NCBI GenBank assembly: GCA_025356665.1
Contig: JANXRV010000019.1
Location: 204,283 to 268,282, forward strand
DNA: 64,000 bases
Direction of reading: 5' to 3'
Source of the DNA: CAITSH01 sp025356665
Lineage (GTDB): Bacteria; Pseudomonadota; Gammaproteobacteria; Burkholderiales; SG8-39
The notes below the pieces were generated by a model that was not told the DNA's origin, ran no database searches, and saw only the letters and a list, made by a program, of their open reading frames with translations. This document shows positions 58,364 to 64,000 of this stretch, in pieces. The position numbers and the translations under genes are program-made. The stretch's first letter is position 1; the number at the start of each line of letters is the position of its first letter.

Positions 58364-60148
58364 ATGAACGCCAAAGATCAGGTCGCGAAGACCATTCTTC
58401 ACGACACTCCCGTACCCGGCACCGAACAGACGGACATCTGGGGCAGCGACGCCATTGCCGCCATGCTGGGCGAATTGGATATCCCCTACCTCGCGCTCAA
58501 CCCCGGCGCGAGCTACCGAGGCCTGCATGACAGCATCGTCAATTACATCGGCAACAAGAACCCGCAAATGCTCTTGTGCCTGCACGAAGAGTCCGCCGTT
58601 TCCATAGCCCAGGGCTATGCCAAGGCCTCGGACAAGATGATGGGTTGCGTGCTGCACTCCAACGTCGGCCTGATGCACGCCTCGATGTCGGTGTTCAACG
58701 CCTGGTGCGACCGTATTCCAATCCTGCTGCTGGGCGCCACCGGCCCCTGGGATGCCGCCAAGCGCCGGCCATGGATCGACTGGATCCACACCGTATCGGA
58801 CCAGGGCGCGATCATCCGCGACTACACCAAGTGGGACAACCAGCCGGGCTCCGTGCCGGCCACCTTCGAAGCCCTGCTGCGCGCCGTGCAAATCGCCGAC
58901 ACCGCGCCCAGGGGCCCGACCTACGTCAATCTGGATGCCGCCATCCAGGAATCCAAGATCGGCCCGCTGCCCAAGCTGCCCGACGCCAAGCGCTTTCGCG
59001 CCCCGGCGCCGGTACTGCCCGCACCGGAGTTGCTCGAACAGGCGGCCAAGCTGCTGTCTGAGGCCAAGAACCCGGTCATCCTGATGGGCCGCGCCCTGCG
59101 CAGCGAGGCGGGCTGGAAGCAGCGCGTGGCACTGGCTGAAAAACTGCAAGCCAAGGTGTTGACCGACCTCAAAATGCCGGCCGCCTTCCCGACCGACCAC
59201 CCGCTGCACCCGGTGGCCCCCGGCGTGTTCTTCTCCCCCGCCGCCTGCAAACTGCTGCGCGAAGCCGACGTCGTGCTGGGCCTGGACTGGTACGACCTTG
59301 CCGGTGCGCTCAAACAGGCCTGGGGCAACGAACCGATTTCGGCCAAAGTCATCAACGTGTCCCCCGACCAACTGGTGCATCGGGGCTGGAGCATGGACTA
59401 TCAGGCCCTGCCACCGGTTGACGTCTATATGCTTTGCGAGACCGATCCGGTCGTGCCGCTGCTGACCGACAAAGTCAAGGCGCGCCCCGCCGCAACACCG
59501 CAGGCCCGCGCCGAGCTGCCGGCCCTGGACAAAACCGTTGTCTCCATCCGCGGCCTCGCCAACGCCGTCAATGCCGCCACCGAAGGCATGGACGTATGCT
59601 TCACCCAGCTGCCCCTCGGCTGGAACGGCGAATACCGGCACTTCAAACACCCGATGGAATACCTCGGCCTTAACGGCGGCGGCGGCATCGGCGCCGGTCC
59701 CGGCATCACCGTGGGCGCGGCACTTGCGCTCAAGGGCAGTGGCCGCCTGCCAATCGGCGTGCTCGGCGACGGCGATTTCCTCATGGGTGTGACCGCGCTG
59801 TGGACCGCAGCCCACTACGAAATACCGGTGCTGATGATCATCGCCAACAACCGCTCTTACTTCAACGACGAAGTACACCAGGAACGCGTAGCCAAGGAAC
59901 GTTCGCGTCCGGTCGAGAACAAGTGGATCGGCCAGAAAATCGGTGATCCGGACATTGACCTCGCCATGATGGCGCGTGCGCAGGGCGCCGAAGGCATAGG
60001 CCCTATCACGCGCGCCGAGGATGTGGCTGGCGCGATCGCGCAAGGCATCGCCGCCGTCAAGGCCGGCAAGGTCTGTGTCATCGACATGCGCGTGCTGCCC
60101 GGCTACGACACCAACATGAGCGGATCGCAAGCCAGCCAGAAACGTTAA
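58364..60148 (+). CDS. Thiamine diphosphate-dependent enzyme (acetolactate synthase-like)
   Basis: A 594-residue enzyme of the ThDP superfamily with the PYR-PP order. The catalytic Glu is probably Glu75 in LLCLHEESAVSIAQGYA. The ThDP/Mg motif is GDGDFLMG (residues 468–475) followed by the terminal Asn pair in IANNRSYFN. LPLGWNGEYRHFKHPMEYLG and GGGGIGAGPGITVGAALAL precede the motif. Candidates are a benzoylformate-type or 2-ketoacid decarboxylase, or a synthase. The neighbours (hydantoinase, isomerase, Bug proteins) favour catabolic decarboxylation, but the reaction is not determined. Confidence 0.88.
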   Translation: MNAKDQVAKTILHDTPVPGTEQTDIWGSDAIAAMLGELDIPYLALNPGASYRGLHDSIVNYIGNKNPQMLLCLHEESAVSIAQGYAKASDKMMGCVLHSNVGLMHASMSVFNAWCDRIPILLLGATGPWDAAKRRPWIDWIHTVSDQGAIIRDYTKWDNQPGSVPATFEALLRAVQIADTAPRGPTYVNLDAAIQESKIGPLPKLPDAKRFRAPAPVLPAPELLEQAAKLLSEAKNPVILMGRALRSEAGWKQRVALAEKLQAKVLTDLKMPAAFPTDHPLHPVAPGVFFSPAACKLLREADVVLGLDWYDLAGALKQAWGNEPISAKVINVSPDQLVHRGWSMDYQALPPVDVYMLCETDPVVPLLTDKVKARPAATPQARAELPALDKTVVSIRGLANAVNAATEGMDVCFTQLPLGWNGEYRHFKHPMEYLGLNGGGGIGAGPGITVGAALALKGSGRLPIGVLGDGDFLMGVTALWTAAHYEIPVLMIIANNRSYFNDEVHQERVAKERSRPVENKWIGQKIGDPDIDLAMMARAQGAEGIGPITRAEDVAGAIAQGIAAVKAGKVCVIDMRVLPGYDTNMSGSQASQKR

Positions 60149-60176
60149 GACGCGATTTAGACCATAACCCGTAGCT

Positions 60177-60268
60177 GTCATTGCGAGCGCAGCGAAGCAA
60201 TCTCGTCGCGGCAACGATGTCCGGCGCATGCCACGAGATTGCTTCGTTGCTTCGCCCCTTGCAATGAC
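60177..60268. repeat. GTCATTGCGAGC element, copy 4
   Basis: The left arm 60177–60205 is identical to the family consensus. The right arm 60234–60268 has small insertions. It lies 28 bases past the ThDP-enzyme stop. Confidence 0.88.
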
Positions 60269-60381
60269 AGCGTGCTTTTTTTTAAGCGCGTATAAAGTAT
60301 TCGTTGGTTAAGTTGTCTCATGTATCCGCCGTCCGGCAACAGGCCGCAGAGCCTGTAAGCCATACACTAGGAGCAGACCCC

Positions 60382-61365
60382 ATGTTTTCACGTCGCAGTT
60401 TCATCAGAACAGCCTCGGCACTTGCCGCGCTGGCCACCCCCCTCTCCAAAGCCTGGGCGCAAGCCTGGCCAAGCCGGCCGATCAAGTTTGTCGTGCCGCT
60501 CACGCCCGGTGGCGCCAATGACTACCTCGCCCGCCTGTTCTCCGAGCGTCTGCAAAGCGTGCTGGGGCAACCCGTGGTGGTCGAAAACAAGCCCGGGGTC
60601 GGCGGCAACATCGGCACCGAATATGTCGCCAGACAACCTGCAGACGGCTATACCCTGCTCATTTCCTCCAACACCCACGTCATCAACGTCAATTTTTTCA
60701 GCAAGCTGCCCTACGATCCGATCAAGGATTTCGAACCGGTGTCCATGGTCGGCAGCATTCCCTTCGTCATGACGGTCAACGCCAGCACACCGGTGACGAC
60801 GCTAAAAGAGTTCATCGCCATGGCCAAGGCCAAGCCCGGGACCGTGACCTATGGCACCGCCGGCATTGGCACCCCACACCACCTTGCCGCGGAACAATTG
60901 AAGAGCCTTGCCGGCATCGACATGACCCACGTGCCCTACAAAGGCGCCGCCGGCATCGTGCCGGCTCTGCTGGCCAACGAAATCACCGTGACCATAGGCG
61001 CCATCAACTCGCTGCTGCCGCATATCCGCAGCGGCAAACTGCGCCCCATCGCCATCGCCGCCGCCAACCGCACCGCCATCCTTCCCGACGTGCCGACCAT
61101 GGCCGAAGCCGGCCCCTTCCCCGGTCTGAGCATGGACGTGTGGTTTGCCGTGCTGGCCCCCGCCGGAACCCCGCGCGCCATCATCGACCGCTACAACACC
61201 GAGATCAACAAGATGATTCGCGACCCGCAACTGGTGAAGGACAAGCTCACGCCGGTGGGCATAGAGGCCACCGGCACGACGCCCGAACGCTGCATGGAAA
61301 TGCTCAAGGCCGACCTGGCGAAGTACATCAAAGTGGCAAAGGACGCCAACATCAAGCCCGAGTAA
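60382..61365 (+). CDS. Bug-family (TctC) solute-binding protein, Tat-like signal
   Basis: A 327-residue binding protein. The signal peptide MFSRRSFIRTASALAALATPL has a twin-arginine pattern (RRSFI), so export may be by Tat, which is uncommon in Bug proteins. The mature start is WPSRPIKFVVPLTPGGANDYLARLF. VENKPGVGGNIGTEYVARQPADGYTLL, HVPYKGAAGIVPALLANEIT and APAGTPRAIIDRYNTEI follow. ATG 60382 is chosen since AGGAG lies 9 bases upstream. Confidence 0.9.
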   Translation: MFSRRSFIRTASALAALATPLSKAWAQAWPSRPIKFVVPLTPGGANDYLARLFSERLQSVLGQPVVVENKPGVGGNIGTEYVARQPADGYTLLISSNTHVINVNFFSKLPYDPIKDFEPVSMVGSIPFVMTVNASTPVTTLKEFIAMAKAKPGTVTYGTAGIGTPHHLAAEQLKSLAGIDMTHVPYKGAAGIVPALLANEITVTIGAINSLLPHIRSGKLRPIAIAAANRTAILPDVPTMAEAGPFPGLSMDVWFAVLAPAGTPRAIIDRYNTEINKMIRDPQLVKDKLTPVGIEATGTTPERCMEMLKADLAKYIKVAKDANIKPE

Positions 61366-61413
61366 AACACCACCGCCAGCCACCACCAGCACCCGAAACT
61401 GATAAGGGACGCC

Positions 61414-62346
61414 ATGAACAAGCAAACCATGTGCAAGATGGTCGCAAAAACCGCGCTCACGACGGGCCTATGCTTTGCAGCGCTATCAGCTCATGCGGCA
61501 ACTGTGACCGTAGATTGCGATGCGGGTAACACCATCATGGGCGTACTGGGTGGGGTCAAGCCAGGTGACACCGTGCTGGTGAGTGGACTGTGCAAAGAAC
61601 ACGTCAACATCGCCCCGGAAATCACACGGGTCATATTTGACGGTCAGAAAAAAACGACCATCCAGCACCCGGGTGGCCCGGCGGCCTCGCCACACGCCGT
61701 GTATGTCCGCGCCAAGGAAATCATCATCAAGGGTTTCACCGTGACCGGTGGCCAGGATGGCATTCACCTCTCGGGCCCCGCCTCGGCGGTGATAGAGGGC
61801 AATGTCGTGATCAAAAACAGCGGACGCGGCATTCATATCGACAAAGGCAGCATCGCGCGCATCCTCAACACCACTGTCGAGCAAAGCGGCAGCATAGGCA
61901 TCGACGTCACGGGGGCCTCCTACGCCTATATCGGCGTCTTCATTCCAAGGGTGCCGACGCTGGCGCCGAACACCATCAAGAATAACGGCGGCCCCGGCAT
62001 CAACATCGAGCGCACCTCGGGCGCCTGGATCGTCGGCAACACCATCAGCAACAACAAGGAAAGCGGCATTGCAGTTCACCGCAACTCCCAAGCCGACGTC
62101 ATCGGCAACCTGATCAACGCCAACGACGGCGACGGCATTACCGTCAGCTACAACAGCGGCGTCAACCTGCAAAGTGAACCGCGTCGCGACGGCCCCAACC
62201 AGACCGATGCCGGGCAAAGCAATGGCGGCCATGCCCTACGTTGCAGCATCGGCGGTTATGTCGACGGACCGCTGGGCAGCCTCGCCGGCGCAAGGGGCGG
62301 GAAACTGATTGACAGCGCTTGCATCGATCGCCTCACCAGCCCCTGA
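61414..62346 (+). CDS. Secreted parallel beta-helix (NosD/PbH1-like) protein
   Basis: A 310-residue exported protein. The signal peptide MNKQTMCKMVAKTALTTGLC ends near AHAA. The rest is a series of ~20–25-residue coils with the pattern GI-(H/N)I-…-NxIxNN: AKEIIIKGFTVTGGQDGIHL, EGNVVIKNSGRGIHIDKGS, NTIKNNGGPGINIERTSG and NTISNNKESGIAVHRNSQAD. Such folds are polysaccharide-acting or scaffold proteins; no lyase or hydrolase residues were recognised. The C-terminal DRLTSP end may cap the helix. AAGGGA precedes the ATG by 4 bases. Possibly co-transcribed with the Bug gene before it. Confidence 0.85.
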   Translation: MNKQTMCKMVAKTALTTGLCFAALSAHAATVTVDCDAGNTIMGVLGGVKPGDTVLVSGLCKEHVNIAPEITRVIFDGQKKTTIQHPGGPAASPHAVYVRAKEIIIKGFTVTGGQDGIHLSGPASAVIEGNVVIKNSGRGIHIDKGSIARILNTTVEQSGSIGIDVTGASYAYIGVFIPRVPTLAPNTIKNNGGPGINIERTSGAWIVGNTISNNKESGIAVHRNSQADVIGNLINANDGDGITVSYNSGVNLQSEPRRDGPNQTDAGQSNGGHALRCSIGGYVDGPLGSLAGARGGKLIDSACIDRLTSP

Positions 62347-62370
62347 GGCTGCGTAGCCGTTATAGACGCG

Positions 62371-62386
62371 CCGGGTTTCGACCCGG
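62371..62386. terminator. UUCG-loop hairpin between convergent genes
   Basis: CCGGGT (62371–62376) and ACCCGG (62381–62386) form a 6-bp stem with a stable TTCG loop. It lies midway between the convergent beta-helix and Bug genes and may terminate either. No T tract follows, so it may need other factors. Confidence 0.5.
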
Positions 62387-62434
62387 AGCGGATATGTAAT
62401 CAGACCTGAAGCGGACACCACAAGGCGCCATGCA

Positions 62435-63418
62435 CTACTGGACCTTGATACCCAGTTGCTTGATGATGCGTGCGTACTTTACGGACTCTGCCGCGATAAA
62501 TGCCTTGAACTCTGCCGCGCTGTTCCCGACTGGATCGGCCCCCTGGGAGGCCATGCGATTCACTACCTCCGGGATTTTGAGGATGCGGGTGATTTCAAGG
62601 TTCAGCTTATCAATGATGTCTTTGGGTGTCCCCGCAGGCGCAAGTATTCCGACCCAGAGCGAGGTATCAAACTCGGGGAAACCGGTCTCTGCAAGCGTTG
62701 GCCAGTCGGGCACCGCAGATGAACGCTTGAGCGTCGTTACTGCCAAGACCTTCGCTCTGCCGGACTTTACGTGAGGGAAGATGGTCGATACGCCATATAT
62801 CCCCAGCGGAATTTGCCCGCCGAGGAAGTCGGGCAGCGATTGGCCGGCACCTTTGTACGGAACATGCACGAGCTGAATTCCCGCCGCAGACATCAGCATC
62901 TCACCGGTCAGGTGCTGCGAGCTGCCATCGCCCACTGACGTAAAACCCATTGTGCCCGGCTTGGCCTTGGCGAGCGCAACGAGCTCCTGAATGTTCTGTG
63001 CAGGAACGCTCGGATGCGCCACGATCACAAGGGGCGTGATCGCAACGAGCGAAATCGGCGCGAAATCACGCTCGGGGTTATACGGCGTCTTGGCATAGAG
63101 ATGCTGATTAATTCCAATTTCTGCTCCCGATGCCACCAACAGGGTATAGCCGTCAGCGGGCGCCTTGGCGATCGCATCCGCGCCTATCATCCCGCTCGCA
63201 CCGGTTTTATTTTCCACCAGCACGGGCTGGCCCAGCCCTTCGGTGAGTCTTGCTCCCAACAGTCGGGCCAAGGTATCGTTCAGGCCGCCAGGCGGGTACG
63301 GCACGATCAAGTGGATCGGCTTCGTCGGATAGGCGCCCGGTTTTTGCGCGAATGTTCCGAACGGCGCCACGAGCCCAATGGCGCAGAGTGCGATGATAAT
63401 TTTGCGACGATAATTCAT
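62435..63418 (-). CDS. Bug-family (TctC) solute-binding protein
   Basis: A 327-residue binding protein. Signal peptide MNYRRKIIIALCAIGLVAPF to about FAQK; YPTKPIHLIVPYPPGGLNDTLARLL, VENKTGASGMIGADAIAKAPADGYTLL, HVPYKGAGQSLPDFLGGQIP and APAGTPKDIIDKLNLEI follow. GGGAGG precedes the ATG at 63418. It faces away from the AT-rich right end. Sixth and last Bug protein of the window. Confidence 0.93.
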   Translation of the reverse strand: MNYRRKIIIALCAIGLVAPFGTFAQKPGAYPTKPIHLIVPYPPGGLNDTLARLLGARLTEGLGQPVLVENKTGASGMIGADAIAKAPADGYTLLVASGAEIGINQHLYAKTPYNPERDFAPISLVAITPLVIVAHPSVPAQNIQELVALAKAKPGTMGFTSVGDGSSQHLTGEMLMSAAGIQLVHVPYKGAGQSLPDFLGGQIPLGIYGVSTIFPHVKSGRAKVLAVTTLKRSSAVPDWPTLAETGFPEFDTSLWVGILAPAGTPKDIIDKLNLEITRILKIPEVVNRMASQGADPVGNSAAEFKAFIAAESVKYARIIKQLGIKVQ

Positions 63419-63588
63419 TTCACCTCCCGAGGCAGAAGGGGAATTATGCCGAAATATGGCAATGCCAGCGGGAGGAGCTGTTCGGCTGCTTCTGGCCGGT
63501 CACCGTCCGTTGGCCTGGGGACGCTTCTCGACCCAAATCGGCCGCCCGCGCTAAAGCGGTAACGCAATCGCTATGTCTTGCGGTGTTC

Positions 63589-63644
63589 CTGATACAGTCA
63601 GGTGTATCAGTGTGCACCGCGTCACTTCAACGGGATTGATACAC
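63589..63644. promoter_or_regulatory. Three TGATAC half-sites
   Basis: CTGATAC (63589–63595) pairs with GTATCAG (63604–63610) around an 8-base spacer. GTGTATCA (63602–63609) also pairs with TGATACAC (63637–63644). The three half-sites in two orientations look like operator DNA upstream of the minus-strand Bug gene or of something to the right. Confidence 0.4.
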
Positions 63645-63812
63645 GAATAAAACGAAACCGGCTTTAGCTGTTAATTTTAAATTAAGCCAAATCTGTACGA
63701 CAAAAAGACTTTTCGACAAAAAACCGTTCGAGTACGACTTTGCATTCCGTCGTTTCGGCAACCTACTTCACGTTGGGGGTCGCACGGTGGCCAGCAACGT
63801 ATCCATATATAT

Positions 63813-63832
63813 GTATGGCTAATAAGCCATAC
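63813..63832. promoter_or_regulatory. Perfect palindrome GTATGGCT–AATA–AGCCATAC
   Basis: An 8-bp perfect inverted repeat with a 4-base loop sits in AT-rich DNA, next to ATATATAT. It could be an operator or an RNA hairpin; there is no T tract. Confidence 0.4.
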
Positions 63833-64000
63833 TTGTGTTGGTCTTTCGCATGGTCAAAGCTAGGGAATCGCTGATCAAGTAGTCGCGAGCGGCGGCAGTT
63901 GAACGCGATTGAGTTGAATTTGTGAATTGAACGAAATTTTTATCAAAATGAAGGCCTCTTTCATGGCACGAGCAGGGCATTTCTCGGTATTTCCTTCACG

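Larger units (their letters stand above)
63419..64000. other. AT-richer right end without a supported gene
   Basis: No convincing open frame lies in these ~580 bases. An ATG at 63963 starts a frame that leaves the window after 12 codons, too short to judge. The stretch from about 63650 is AT-richer than the rest of the window. It contains the TGATAC repeats and the 8-bp hairpin described separately. It may be a promoter region for a gene to the right or a recently acquired segment. Confidence 0.5.

Noticed and set aside
58340..60229. Open frame of 629 codons opposite the ThDP enzyme
   Set aside because: Antisense to the ThDP enzyme with its intact GDG…NN motif, and it includes the adjacent repeat. 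Length alone is not evidence at this GC content.
63963..64000. Start of a gene at the right edge
   Set aside because: Only 12 codons are visible and no clear ribosome-binding site precedes the ATG.

Overview
This window is high-GC, tightly packed bacterial chromosome that looks like a betaproteobacterium, probably Burkholderiales or a close relative. The grounds are six periplasmic Bug (TctC-type) solute-binding proteins, the gene order DUF3305–DUF3306–polyferredoxin–TorD–Tat peptide–FDH, the surE-pcm-nlpD order, and the many 4-nt ATGA overlaps. No plasmid, phage or transposase gene was seen. All identities come from reading motifs, without database searches.

Layout. 0–2.8 kb: start of a ModE-like regulator (cut by the window edge), then a rhodanese-ChrB fusion and the chromate transporter ChrA, plus a DUF1330 protein. 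2.8–12.5 kb: one long minus-strand formate dehydrogenase locus (DUF3305, DUF3306, six-cluster ferredoxin protein, TorD-type chaperone, small Tat protein, catalytic FdhA, FdhB, a small lipoprotein, cytochrome b subunit, a small secreted protein) ending in an intrinsic terminator. 12.5–17.1 kb: a divergent, translationally coupled molybdenum-cofactor operon moaA-fdhD-[TylF-like methyltransferase]-mobA-moeA. The two halves fit together: cofactor synthesis and sulfuration on one side, the Mo enzyme on the other.

17–36.9 kb: housekeeping and envelope genes. These are a DUF3095 protein, rmuC, a group II truncated haemoglobin, an FtsX-type ABC exporter, the tesA-type esterase, the tRNA selenouridine synthase, a histone-deacetylase-like hydrolase, a MoxR–DUF58–transglutaminase operon with a lytic transglycosylase, a queuosine-precursor transporter behind a convincing preQ1-I riboswitch, an HD-domain hydrolase, and surE-pcm-nlpD.

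37–63.4 kb: catabolic and transport genes. A minus-strand aromatic meta-cleavage cluster (two unrelated extradiol dioxygenases, a semialdehyde dehydrogenase, an aldolase-like protein) comes first, then Bug proteins and a second aldolase, a complete livKHMGF importer, and a hydantoinase/oxoprolinase A+B – maleate-isomerase-like – Bug – Bug – NMT1-like – thiamine-diphosphate enzyme – Bug – beta-helix run that looks like an uncharacterised catabolic unit. The last ~580 bases are AT-richer and hold no gene I can support.

Non-coding structure is unusually rich. Three dispersed repeat families sit in spacers: a palindrome with a TCTGGCGCGG-like core, a ~90-bp inverted-repeat element beginning GTCATTGCGAGC, and a ~106-bp CCCTCTCC element. 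At least eight spacers also contain short, sequence-unrelated tandem microrepeats.
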